Part shown: positions 51,924-60,990 of the stretch, one piece after another
Layout: each line of letters opens with the position of its first letter
How positions within the stretch are numbered: the first letter of the stretch is position 1
Assembly (NCBI GenBank): GCA_964419255.1
Contig: CAYQOU010000001.1
Coordinates: 1-64,000, forward strand
Length of the DNA stretch: 64,000 nucleotides
Reading direction: 5' to 3'
Origin: CAZPHU01 sp964419255
GTDB taxonomy: Bacteria > Fibrobacterota > Chitinivibrionia > Chitinivibrionales > CAYFVL01
Notes under the pieces: generated by a model
Databases searched by the model: none
Told to the model about the DNA's origin: nothing
Seen by the model: the letters and a program-made list of their open reading frames with translations, nothing else
Translations under genes and position numbers: made by a program

Positions 51924-53054
51924 ATGGAGAGCATATTCTGGGGAGCGCTTTTTCTTGCGTTTTATTCCTACCTGGTATACCCGACTACACTTCTGGTGTT
52001 AAGGCCGTTTTTACGAAAAAGTGTCGTTCGTTCAAGTGATTTTTGCCCACCGGTCACCCTCATTATCACCGTGCATAACGAACAGCGTCGCATACGCGAA
52101 AAACTTGAGAATACCAGACAGCTTGATTACCCCCAGGATTTGTTTCAAATCCTTGTCGCATCCGACGGGTCATCGGACGATACGAATACAATCGTAGAGG
52201 AGTACGAAAAACATGGCATCCAACTGTTACCTCTGAAAAATCGGGCAGGAAAAGAGAATGCGCAACGCGAAGCGGTCAAACAGTCAACGGGACACATAAT
52301 CGTATTCTCAGACGTCGCCACTCAACTTGACAGGATGGCCATACGGAACATCGTGGCAAATTTTGCAGACCAGTCGATAGGATGTGTCAGTAGTGTGGAC
52401 AAGGTTATGGAATCGAATGGCACAGGAGGGGAGGGGGCGTATGTACGATATGAGATGTGGTTACGTAATCTGGAATGTTCCGTCTATTCAGTCGTGGGAC
52501 TCAGCGGATCTTTTTTCGCGGCTCGAAAACAGGTCTGCCAGGATTTCTCCACCAACATGCCCAGTGATTTTAGGACACTTCTAAACAGTATAAAACTCGG
52601 CTTTCGAGGGATTAGCGACCCATTAACGGCGGGATATTATCATTCGATTAAGAATGAATCCAAAGAATTCGATCGAAAAATCAGAACCGTATTACGTGGA
52701 ATAACGACATTTTTCAATCACACCGAATTCCTTAATATTTTTCGCTTCGGTTTGTTTACCTACCAGTATGTTTCGCACAAGCTCATGCGCTGGTTTACTC
52801 CGTTTTTTCTCATATTGAGTTTCGGATCCCACACAGTACTTGCGATGCACAATAGTGCCTATAAAGCGCTATTTCTCCTCCATGTGGGGGCATATTTTTG
52901 CGCGCTTCTTGGGTTTGTATTTCCGTCATTGTCAAAGCAGTCAATCATTCGAATACCCAAATATTTTGTTATTGTCAATGGTTCGATTCTGGTTGCATGG
53001 TTCAAATACTTCACCGGACACCGTCAGGTCGTGTGGAATCCATCTGTGCGATAG
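51924..53054 (+). CDS. Membrane glycosyltransferase, family 2
   Basis: A 376-residue protein with one N-terminal membrane helix, a GT2 domain (VTLIITVHNEQRRIREKLEN, VASDGSSDDT, VFSDVATQL) and several C-terminal membrane helices. It is a paralogue of the enzyme at 16610-17755, with the same layout and the shared FxxxFYSYLVYP-like start, but it has no radical SAM neighbour. GGGAGGG precedes the ATG at 51924. Confidence 0.88.
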   Translation: MESIFWGALFLAFYSYLVYPTTLLVLRPFLRKSVVRSSDFCPPVTLIITVHNEQRRIREKLENTRQLDYPQDLFQILVASDGSSDDTNTIVEEYEKHGIQLLPLKNRAGKENAQREAVKQSTGHIIVFSDVATQLDRMAIRNIVANFADQSIGCVSSVDKVMESNGTGGEGAYVRYEMWLRNLECSVYSVVGLSGSFFAARKQVCQDFSTNMPSDFRTLLNSIKLGFRGISDPLTAGYYHSIKNESKEFDRKIRTVLRGITTFFNHTEFLNIFRFGLFTYQYVSHKLMRWFTPFFLILSFGSHTVLAMHNSAYKALFLLHVGAYFCALLGFVFPSLSKQSIIRIPKYFVIVNGSILVAWFKYFTGHRQVVWNPSVR

Positions 53055-53130
53055 CAGGCGGGTGCCGAGAGGCAGGTTGATTTAGCCCAATGCTCTCGGA
53101 TCGTAACGGCTGCAGGTGGCTGCAGCTGCG

Positions 53131-54384
53131 TTATTCGTCTGGTACATTATCTTGATTTGTTGCCATCCTGGTTCGGCTGACTTGTCCAAGCTCAGAAAAA
53201 ATATGTTTTACTAAAGCGAAAGTATCCCGGGTGACATATTGGTGATTCGGAAGTGTGACCAGATGATCACAGCATGTTTGTGCACCCGCAAATCGCTGCA
53301 CCGTTGTATGGTTCGACACACTCGGCAGGGATGATATGGGGCTTGGGTAGCCGGAACGTAAACCGAGTCCGGTTTTGCTGCTAAACGACAGCAGGTTTTG
53401 CCTGATCTGCTTATCGGAGACATATGTCGGATATCGAATCAGTGCACCCAGGTCGAGATCTTTAAAGGTGTCTGTGACTGCCGGGGGGATATGCTGCATC
53501 CATTCTTCTGCGTTTCTCTTCCGAATCGATTTCAGCATAGATAGTTTCCGGGGCCAGTCGGCCATGAGGCCCGCTTGCGCTCCCGACATTTTTTTGACAA
53601 AGGAAAGGGGGGTGTAGATTGTTTCTCCTAAGCGCAGAAATGGTAACCCCATAGGCACCCAGTATCGGGAGGGGGGGAGAAATGCCGTCATAAGAAAGGC
53701 CTTTACGATCACCGCTGTTTTATCTCTGATCGAATAGGCTGAAAGCCTCTCGATGACTCTTCTCAGTGATAGGGCGTAATTCGGATTGTTGGTCAGGATG
53801 ATACCACCCTCAACAGCACTGACCGCCTTACCTCGTCCGAGGCTGAATACGCCGATATCGCCGCTCGCACCGGCAAGGGTTCCTGAGAAACAAGCTCCCA
53901 TCGCCTGGGCCGCATCTTCGATGATTGGAGGACCATCTTGGCCAATAATGCTGCGAATGCGGCTTATGCTTGCAGGAATACCATAAAGGTGTGCGGCTAT
54001 TATTGCGACTGTACGGTTTTTGTGTGAACAAAGGCATCGAGAAAGGTCATCATAATCAAAATCAAGGGTCTGTGGATCGACATCACAAAAAGCGGGGCGG
54101 AGCTTTGCCGCGTGAATGGCCGACAGTACCGAATAGCAGCTGTATGCAGGTGTGATGACACAGTCTTTTCCGGTGTTTTTTTGCTTTAAGGCTTTCAAAA
54201 CCAGGCTTACGGCTGCGGTACCACTGGATACCAGAAACACATGATCCACACCAAAATACTGCTGAACGCTTTGGCTAAATCTCTTCAGTGCGCGGCTTTC
54301 ATCGATACCACCTCCAATCGCCCTCAGGAGGTCTTTACAGCTTATTGGGGACGCTGCCGGGGGGAGATTCCAACCAATGGGCAT
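53131..54384 (-). CDS. DegT/DnrJ/EryC1/StrS-family sugar aminotransferase
   Basis: A 417-residue PLP enzyme. FLVSSGTAAVSLVLKALKQ is the cofactor-phosphate region, IIEDAAQAMGA carries the Asp that contacts the pyridine, and FSLGRGKAVSAVEGG holds the lysine that forms the internal aldimine. It transfers an amino group to a keto-sugar nucleotide, making an amino sugar for the polymer. Some members are inactive or dehydratases, but the lysine is present here. AAAGGA precedes the ATG. Confidence 0.9.
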   Translation of the reverse strand: MPIGWNLPPAASPISCKDLLRAIGGGIDESRALKRFSQSVQQYFGVDHVFLVSSGTAAVSLVLKALKQKNTGKDCVITPAYSCYSVLSAIHAAKLRPAFCDVDPQTLDFDYDDLSRCLCSHKNRTVAIIAAHLYGIPASISRIRSIIGQDGPPIIEDAAQAMGACFSGTLAGASGDIGVFSLGRGKAVSAVEGGIILTNNPNYALSLRRVIERLSAYSIRDKTAVIVKAFLMTAFLPPSRYWVPMGLPFLRLGETIYTPLSFVKKMSGAQAGLMADWPRKLSMLKSIRKRNAEEWMQHIPPAVTDTFKDLDLGALIRYPTYVSDKQIRQNLLSFSSKTGLGLRSGYPSPISSLPSVSNHTTVQRFAGAQTCCDHLVTLPNHQYVTRDTFALVKHIFSELGQVSRTRMATNQDNVPDE

Positions 54385-54536
54385 AGTAATCCTTTCGGTG
54401 CGGTTATCATTCGGATCAAACGTTTGTTTCTGGATTAAATGTTCGACACCTTTTCTTCCTGTCCCGATTTTTTGTGGTATTATTTATCCGTGTGTTTTTG
54501 TTTTCTCATTTCTCGCTCTATGATAGCTGATTCTGC

Positions 54537-54551
54537 TCCGGCTTTGCCGGA
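54537..54551. repeat. Short hairpin repeat TCCGGC-TTT-GCCGGA
   Basis: The reverse complement of the hairpin at 38073-38087, immediately beyond the FemAB-like stop codon. A degenerate version is at 62160. It may double as a weak terminator, but no T-run follows. Confidence 0.4.
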
Positions 54552-54552
54552 C

Positions 54553-55632
54553 TTACAGTGATATGTATTTGCGTATCGCCGGACCAAGTCTCGTAGTGAC
54601 TCCCATCGGTAAATGTTGCCACATCGTCTCAAAGGTCTTTCGCAGGTGCTCCTGGGAGAGCGATCCCGTAGGTTGCTCGGCACCATCGGTTATGGTATAC
54701 CAGTAGAGCTGCTCGGCTCGTGCCCCCCACTGCTGTTTGAATCTGAATGTGCTTTCCTCACGGGTGGAACGCCCAAAATCAAAAATCCGATATCCGTTTA
54801 TTGCCGCATATTCAAGCATCGTCCAGTATAATAGCATGTTGGGCGAGTCTTTGCTAAACTGACGCAAAAAGGATGCCCAGGGGTTTACAAGTGATTGCTG
54901 AAAGGCGATGGTCAACGATCCGGCTACCGGAACACCTCTGGTGTAAACGACAAAAACACGCGCTTTTTCCTTGTAACACAACAGTATATTTTTCATGAGG
55001 TCCACAGAATGGACCGGAGATCCAAGGTGGCGCATATTCTGGTAAAAAACCATGTAAAAGTCTTTGAGAAGCTCTTCTCCCCCAACTCTGACATTAAACC
55101 CCTGTTTTAGTGGCTTACGGATCTGACTTCTCAGCTTGGATGGAAAAGAATTGAAAAGATCGTCCGGAGAAGTATTAAAATAAAGCCGCATACCCACCTT
55201 GGTGGTTATCTCCCGGATGGCGACTTTTTTCCCAGGTGTAAATTCGTTGAGTATCGTGGAAAGGTAATCCAGCGAGTAGGTTTGTCGCAGCTGAGTATGG
55301 GTGCAGTGAAGCTCTCGAGCGATTTCAATCGCCTTTTTAAAAAGCGCCACACCGGTATCGTGACAATCCGAAAGCAATCCCCCATAGTCGCAGAATGGTA
55401 ACGATACCAACTCCCGGCCGATTAGCGGCCGCCTCAACAGAAAAAGCGGCAAAACGCCAGTGATCCTGCCGTGCTCGTTTGATGCAAAAAGGTAAAACGG
55501 CTCATGTTTATAGGTTCTAGCAACCGCATCACGAAATGCCGTGTGATGATACACGGATGCATACTTGTTACAGGTGATATAGTCATTCCATTGATTGTCA
55601 AAATCCCCTTGATTACGTCCTATAAGCCTCAT
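54553..55632 (-). CDS. FemAB/GNAT-type acyltransferase (XrtA/PEP-CTERM-associated-like)
   Basis: A 359-residue protein with two GNAT-like folds. SLPFCDYGGLLSD and PSKLRSQIRKPLKQGFNVRV are the FemAB-like segments seen in XrtA/PEP-CTERM-system-associated members, and INGYRIFDFGRSTREESTFR is the late conserved block. FemAB enzymes transfer amino acids from aminoacyl-tRNA, and in polysaccharide loci may acylate an amino sugar. No exosortase is in this window, so the system name is only a family label. GGAGG lies five bases before the ATG at 55632; the frame extends to 55743 without support. Confidence 0.85.
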   Translation of the reverse strand: MRLIGRNQGDFDNQWNDYITCNKYASVYHHTAFRDAVARTYKHEPFYLFASNEHGRITGVLPLFLLRRPLIGRELVSLPFCDYGGLLSDCHDTGVALFKKAIEIARELHCTHTQLRQTYSLDYLSTILNEFTPGKKVAIREITTKVGMRLYFNTSPDDLFNSFPSKLRSQIRKPLKQGFNVRVGGEELLKDFYMVFYQNMRHLGSPVHSVDLMKNILLCYKEKARVFVVYTRGVPVAGSLTIAFQQSLVNPWASFLRQFSKDSPNMLLYWTMLEYAAINGYRIFDFGRSTREESTFRFKQQWGARAEQLYWYTITDGAEQPTGSLSQEHLRKTFETMWQHLPMGVTTRLGPAIRKYISL

Positions 55633-56268
55633 GCCTTCCTCCCTGCCGATTGAAAGTGAGTAAAGGTAGTAAGTACCAGACGAGTCCTCATGAGATCCAG
55701 TGCTGAATACCTCTCTCTGTGATTGCTCAAATGTGAAGGGCACGTGTGAGTTAAATTCATTCGCAATATTCTATGTTTGATACCTGTGCTCCGCATTCTG
55801 TCCTTCCGTACCGTCCAGCATACGGGGGACGGGAGGACGGCAGAGGGCGGAAAAACACCCGTTTTACGGTTGTCCAAATATTTTGCTTTCTGATCCTTTG
55901 ATTCTTCGTCCTTGCCGGATTAGACTGGCCGTGTGTGCCTTCTTTATTGATGATTCGTTGACATAAAGTGTATTCGGCATTTCCCGGAGAGAATAATAAA
56001 AGCGAAGCAGGTGCCAATAAACCCCGTGCTATTCGTGTATGACGGCTATGCGCAGCTAAAGTAAGGAAAGGGTCAGCAAAACAATCACTGCATGGTGCCC
56101 GGCAAAATGAGCCGGTTTTCCCCATGATAAGAAGATGGCAGAACAGTCGATGGGCAAAAACATTGCTGTCTTTCTTTTTTTACAGCAGCTAGATTTTGGT
56201 GCGGAGGAAGAGAGGGAGAGCGAAAAGGGCAGTGGTATCTCCTTAATCGCCCTCCTGCGGAAAAATTG
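55633..56268. other. Non-coding interval, no gene recognised
   Basis: 636 bases between the FemAB-like gene and the end of the first beta-helix gene (both minus strand). Short frames on both strands have no family match or protein-like composition. A weak hairpin CCGGC/GCCGG lies near 56100. It should contain the FemAB promoter. Confidence 0.5.
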
Positions 56269-57882
56269 CTACTGTCTTGTACTCAGGCGTACGACCGAAC
56301 GAGCCTGGGCTCCCGTAAGCTCACAGAGCAATGGCTTGGAGCCAAGTCTCGAAGCCCTGTCACCAAGCGGCAGACGGTATATGCCCCCTGAGTTGATTTG
56401 CGCCAGGGTAAACCGTGCGACAGTCCGACCGCTCATGTCATACACTCTGGCAGCTGTAAAGCTGTGGTCGGAGGGAAGGATGAGATTCAGCTCGGTTCTT
56501 TCGATAAATCCTCGTGCCGAGCCCGTCGCATTCTTCACATGTGCGGAGGATGGATCGACAGCGCTGGTTTCGTGTGTACTACTCCGTTTTGGTCGGGGAT
56601 GAGTGTCTCCGATTTTCTGCAGACGCCAATCGTGGCCGATCAGGGTGTTGTCATTATTTCTGGGGTAAGCACCAATATCAGGAGGACGACCCTCATATCC
56701 CTGGGAATATGATCCGCGTTCTATTCCGGCATTAATCAGAGGTGAATTCTCAGGGAGAGTAAAATCCCCCCCCTCTGCATCGACAAACTCCGGCTTCATC
56801 TGCATGCTGTTTATATCCAGTCCGGTCTGCTGCTGCCATTCTGAAAGCGACATGGTGCGCGAATCGGACTGCCAACTGCACGCATCCTGAGGGAAAACGT
56901 TGACGTCAGAAAAGACGATCAGGTCATTCCATGAACTTGGAGTCGATTTGTTTTGGCGATACATGCGCCGGCCGCCGATATTATTCCATACCTCCATCGC
57001 AGTATTATTCTTATCGGCCGACTGGTAACCGCCGTATAAAAACACCCGAACATTATATGCGGTATTATTGTAAATCTTCCATTCGTTACAGTTGTGGTTC
57101 AGGTCGATGAACGTCTCCATATTCATGGCTATATTTTCATAATAGACATTGCGCTCTGAATAGCGGGTTTCATCGGTGGAGCCCATGCCCAGAAATGCTG
57201 ACTTACTTGCGTTGCGTGCAATGTTTCGACGCCAGATGTTATCGCAAACGGGCCCCGATTTCTGACCAAATGTGCTGAACATGATGCCTCCACCATCGGC
57301 GGTGTTGTTCTGTATGATATTGTTGCTGGAGCCAAACACCATTATGCAGGCACCATTATGGGTGCCGCTGCCGATAGGAGCCATGTCGTGAACATAGTTG
57401 TTTTCGATTATACAGTGTTCAGAGGTCTGAATATATGCCCCCCAGTGAAGGCTTTTATCGCCACCCTGGATGTAGCCGCGAGAGATGTCACAATTGCGCA
57501 AAATGCCATGATTTGCGTTTTCACGAAATCCAATGGCACCTTCCACCCGAAATCCTTCGATGATGATGTGTTCACGCTGATAAATGCCCATGGCCGGACG
57601 GGTATCTGTCGGTGCTCTGAGGACTGCCTGATGGAGTTGGGCGCTTCTGATGACAATCGGCCGCTGTGCGGTGCCCGATCGTGCGGGGTTAAATGCCTCG
57701 TGGGATGAATTTACGGTGTGATCCGTATACTCTCCCGGTTGTACCAAGATCGTATCTCCCGGCTCCACTCGCGAAAGCCTGTCCAAGAGTTGGTCACTGG
57801 TGGATGCCGTATGGACGGAAGAAAACGCTGCCCAGGGGATGCAGAGAAGGAAAAAAACATCGAAACGTCGGTGAAAGACCAT
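56269..57882 (-). CDS. Secreted right-handed beta-helix protein with C-terminal sorting domain
   Basis: A 537-residue protein. A signal peptide (VFFLLCIPWAAFSSVHTAS) is followed by a parallel beta-helix. It begins with PGDTILVQPGEYTDHTV and RPIVIRSAQLHQAVLRA, as in PL6-type lyases and related epimerases, and continues with repeats such as IIENNYVHDM, NIIQNNTADGGG and WKIYNNTAYNV. The last 75 residues (FTAARVYDMSGRTVARFTL) are the Fibrobacter/T9SS-type sorting domain. It could modify the polymer. GGAG precedes the ATG at 57882; the frame extends to 58095 but lacks a signal peptide there. It is a paralogue of the gene at 58325. Confidence 0.82.
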   Translation of the reverse strand: MVFHRRFDVFFLLCIPWAAFSSVHTASTSDQLLDRLSRVEPGDTILVQPGEYTDHTVNSSHEAFNPARSGTAQRPIVIRSAQLHQAVLRAPTDTRPAMGIYQREHIIIEGFRVEGAIGFRENANHGILRNCDISRGYIQGGDKSLHWGAYIQTSEHCIIENNYVHDMAPIGSGTHNGACIMVFGSSNNIIQNNTADGGGIMFSTFGQKSGPVCDNIWRRNIARNASKSAFLGMGSTDETRYSERNVYYENIAMNMETFIDLNHNCNEWKIYNNTAYNVRVFLYGGYQSADKNNTAMEVWNNIGGRRMYRQNKSTPSSWNDLIVFSDVNVFPQDACSWQSDSRTMSLSEWQQQTGLDINSMQMKPEFVDAEGGDFTLPENSPLINAGIERGSYSQGYEGRPPDIGAYPRNNDNTLIGHDWRLQKIGDTHPRPKRSSTHETSAVDPSSAHVKNATGSARGFIERTELNLILPSDHSFTAARVYDMSGRTVARFTLAQINSGGIYRLPLGDRASRLGSKPLLCELTGAQARSVVRLSTRQ

Positions 57883-58031
57883 AATCACTCCATTAAAGCG
57901 GTTAATTTTGTCACTGTTGTACCTGTGAAGACATAGATTCCCATGCCCCTTTTTTTCCGTCATACGTCGGAAAAAAAGCGGGGAGGGGCCTCTAAATATC
58001 TCCCTTTTGGGAATTTTTGTTTGCTCGTAAA

Positions 58032-58196
58032 CTGAATCAGGCGGCTCTAAGCAGATGATTCGCGCAATCTCCTGAGAATAGAAAGGGTGAAGCAATCGTG
58101 CAACCGTGCTAAATAGCTACCAAAGGTTACATGGTTGCCGAAGCTCTTTTGCCCTTGGAAATTGTGCGAATCGCCGAGACTGGATCGCTCAATTCA
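58032..58196. repeat. Dispersed palindromic element, copy R10 (long form)
   Basis: A 165-bp element between the two beta-helix genes. The left end is CTGAATCAGGCGGCTCTAAG, followed by CAGATGATTCGCGCAAT. The inner segment is GAAAGGGTGAAGCAATCGTG, and the right end AATCGCCGAGACTGGATCGC, then TCAATTC. The rest of 57883-58324 shows nothing. Confidence 0.65.
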
Positions 58197-58324
58197 TGTT
58201 TAACTAAAAACGGATGAATTCGCTTACATATTGGTCGTATTTGGAAGATGGAATCTACATGTAGATTTTGCGCCATCATTGGTGTGTGTTGGCGTCATTT
58301 TTTTGGTGGAGCGAAAGGAGCATA

Positions 58325-59596
58325 TCAACGGGGCCAGGTGTAGCCGATTCCCATCTCCGGAGCCTCAATCGCGCCGATTCGGGGTGGGATTTGGTCGGCA
58401 GAAGATTTACACGACATGAGCCGGCGGATTTCGTCAATGTTGAGGAGCTGCCAGTCGTCATTTTGCGGATCCGCAAATCGAGGACGCAGCGATACGCTGC
58501 AGGGGTCTAGACCGGTGGCGATTTTCCATTGATTAAGCACGAAATTTTTCCTCATCTCATGCCAGGCTGCAGTTATGCCGGGAATTACATTGAAATCGGC
58601 CTGCGCGATCAGAAAGGTCCAGGCCGCCGGGCGAGAGTGGTTTTGTTTATACATCAGCGTATCGGCAATATTATATCGGAAAATGAAATTACTGTTTCCT
58701 TTCTTGCCCGAATGATACCCTCCATAGAAGAAAGTATGCACCCGCCAGGCGGTGTTGTGGTGAACGGCAAAGGCGCGGCAGTCGTGAGCGACGGAAAGAA
58801 AACTGTGACAGTTCACCGCGACATTATTGACGTATTTGTTGTGTCTGCTCAGCCGCGTTCTGTCGGTGCTGCCGGTGCCAAAAAAGGCGGATTCACAATT
58901 GCGGGCAATGTTGTAGCGGTAGAGATTATGATTGGTGTCACCGCCTTTCTGACCGTAAGCTGCGTACATGTAATCACCACCATCGGCTTCATTGTGCTGT
59001 ATGAGCGTCTTTTGTGAGCCGTGATGTATCATTATGCAGGCACCATTGTGTCTGCGGTTGCCGATATGTGCCATGTCATGAACATGATTATGCTCTACTA
59101 CACAGCCGATCGAGTTGAAAGATATGTAGATTCCCCAGTGAAGACTGATATCACCCCCCTGGATGAAACCGTCGGTGACATCGCAGTATCGTATCACGCA
59201 ACTGTCTGCATGCTCTTTCACCCCGATTGCACCCCGTACTCTGAACCCCTCCATAACAATGTGTTTTCGACTCTGGATGCCGAGTGCGGGAACGGTTTTA
59301 TCGCGAGATTTGAGAATCGCGCCGTGCAGCGTCCTGGAGCGGATGACGATCGGTTTCTCGGCGGTTCCCGAATGGTTCGGGTTAAAGGCGCGATGCCAGT
59401 TTGCTTGCTCATCGACATACAATCCTTGTTCGACGAGAATACTATCGCCGGGCAGTACCGCTGTCAGTGCATCCTTAAAGCTGCCGGTAGAGGAGACCGG
59501 ATAGGTTTTTCCAATTGCCTCGAGAAAACAAACCCCCGAAACCACAAAAAAAAACGCCATACTGCATCTCTGGGATATCTTCCGAAAGCAGACCAT
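58325..59596 (-). CDS. Secreted right-handed beta-helix protein without C-terminal sorting domain
   Basis: A 423-residue protein. A signal peptide (SMAFFFVVSGVCFLEAIG) is followed by a beta-helix with PGDSILVEQGLYVDEQANW, HIVMEGFRVRGAIGV, GGDISLHWGIYI, HNGACIMI and FFYGGYHSGKKGN. It shares these segments with the gene at 56269 but ends near residue 420 with no C-terminal sorting domain. AAGGAG lies seven bases before the ATG at 59596. It probably acts on the same substrate and may remain periplasmic. Substrate and reaction are unknown. Confidence 0.82.
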   Translation of the reverse strand: MVCFRKISQRCSMAFFFVVSGVCFLEAIGKTYPVSSTGSFKDALTAVLPGDSILVEQGLYVDEQANWHRAFNPNHSGTAEKPIVIRSRTLHGAILKSRDKTVPALGIQSRKHIVMEGFRVRGAIGVKEHADSCVIRYCDVTDGFIQGGDISLHWGIYISFNSIGCVVEHNHVHDMAHIGNRRHNGACIMIHHGSQKTLIQHNEADGGDYMYAAYGQKGGDTNHNLYRYNIARNCESAFFGTGSTDRTRLSRHNKYVNNVAVNCHSFLSVAHDCRAFAVHHNTAWRVHTFFYGGYHSGKKGNSNFIFRYNIADTLMYKQNHSRPAAWTFLIAQADFNVIPGITAAWHEMRKNFVLNQWKIATGLDPCSVSLRPRFADPQNDDWQLLNIDEIRRLMSCKSSADQIPPRIGAIEAPEMGIGYTWPR

Positions 59597-59644
59597 ACCT
59601 TTACTCCTTCTCATATATGTGAAGGGATGAGCGTTTGCCGGTGG

Positions 59645-60970
59645 TCAGCTCATCGCCGTATCGCTTCCCTGATCGGGGATACCCATTCGGATAAGCTGTC
59701 GCATCTTTCCCGATCTGTCGCGTTGAATAGAGGATGGATACTCGAAGGCACATTCGAAATAGCCTCCGAATTCATCGGAGACCAGCTTCGCGATATGCCT
59801 CTCCATCTCCTGTCGATATCCGTTCCCTTTCACGATCCTGAATATCAGTCTTTGCCCATCCTGGACTGCCTGATACTGTCTGATATGCTCGCCATGCTTC
59901 TGTACGTCCTTGAAGATATATGAGATGAAGGCTGAATTGTACCTTTTGCCGTTAGGGCCGACCAATACGTCGCGTACCCGGCCGTGAACTTTTTCAAGAA
60001 CTGGGAGTCCTCTTGCAGAGCCCTGTTTGTAAAGCCGTACAATGCCGATATCTCCCAGATTATAACGAATCAGCGGCTGCAGGCGGTTGTGCAGCTCGGT
60101 AACCAGAAGGGTACCCTCGCCCTCCGGCGAAATCTTGCCATCATCACCCAAAACTTCGACAATCATATTCTCCGCGTTGATAAACATCGTTCCGCAATCG
60201 TCCTGATGGCCGATCGTGCCTACCTCTGCACAGCCGTATTCATCGAAAACCGGCACCTGCAAAGACTCCTCGATTACCTCGCGTCGATGTGGAGTGAGCA
60301 GCTCGGCGGTGGTGATTATTGCCTGCACATTCTTAAAGGTGTATCCGTGTGCCTTTGCGAATAGGGCAAACTCAAAAATCGCGGATGCGTATCCGTAAAA
60401 ATAGCAGCGGCCAGCCCGTTTTATCCGTAGGGCGTAATTGTGCAACACCTCAGGAGTGTAGCTGAATGCAGACAATCTTATCCGGTTAAGCAACACATCT
60501 TTGATCCAGATGCCTGCTCCGCCATGATTTTTCAGCGCAACGCCCCAGAATCGTATCTGACGCATGCCGGGACGGACTCCTGCCCATCCGTAGGAGCGAA
60601 AGGTGATTGCCTGCTCCCGCGCCATCGCCTCTTCATCCTTATAGACGGTGATCGGCTCGCTGGTGGAGCCGGAGGTGGATTTCGCGGTTGTACGACCAGA
60701 ACTCAGTGTGCTTTTAAATTGTCCCGGATTCTTCTTGATCATCTCCCTGGTGATGACCGGACAATCGATAAGCTTTTTCGCGAAATGATAAAACGGTATG
60801 TACTCACGGGCATAAGCAAGCAGACTCTCCAGGTGAGAGTGCTGGTATTGGCGTAAGTCATTCGGTGACAACCACTGGGTCCGCTGATACTCCTTTAAAT
60901 ACTCAAACGTATTCTCAGACCTCAGCCGTGCCGCTGCCTGGTAAATGGCTCGCGCCATATTGGTGTTCAC
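59645..60970 (-). CDS. PaaK/CapK-like adenylate-forming enzyme
   Basis: A 441-residue member of the phenylacetate-CoA ligase group. The AMP-binding loop KSTSGSTSEPITVYKDEEAM (about 118-137), YGCAEVGTIGHQD and LIRYNLGDIGIVR are the core motifs, followed by the lid region. CapK-type members are common in capsule loci, where they are thought to activate an acyl or amino-acid group for transfer to a sugar. The GTG at 60970 has AGGAGG seven bases upstream. The stop is 48 bases before the beta-helix gene start. Confidence 0.88.
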   Translation of the reverse strand: MNTNMARAIYQAAARLRSENTFEYLKEYQRTQWLSPNDLRQYQHSHLESLLAYAREYIPFYHFAKKLIDCPVITREMIKKNPGQFKSTLSSGRTTAKSTSGSTSEPITVYKDEEAMAREQAITFRSYGWAGVRPGMRQIRFWGVALKNHGGAGIWIKDVLLNRIRLSAFSYTPEVLHNYALRIKRAGRCYFYGYASAIFEFALFAKAHGYTFKNVQAIITTAELLTPHRREVIEESLQVPVFDEYGCAEVGTIGHQDDCGTMFINAENMIVEVLGDDGKISPEGEGTLLVTELHNRLQPLIRYNLGDIGIVRLYKQGSARGLPVLEKVHGRVRDVLVGPNGKRYNSAFISYIFKDVQKHGEHIRQYQAVQDGQRLIFRIVKGNGYRQEMERHIAKLVSDEFGGYFECAFEYPSSIQRDRSGKMRQLIRMGIPDQGSDTAMS

Positions 60971-60990
60971 AAATCCGCCTCCTGTTATTA

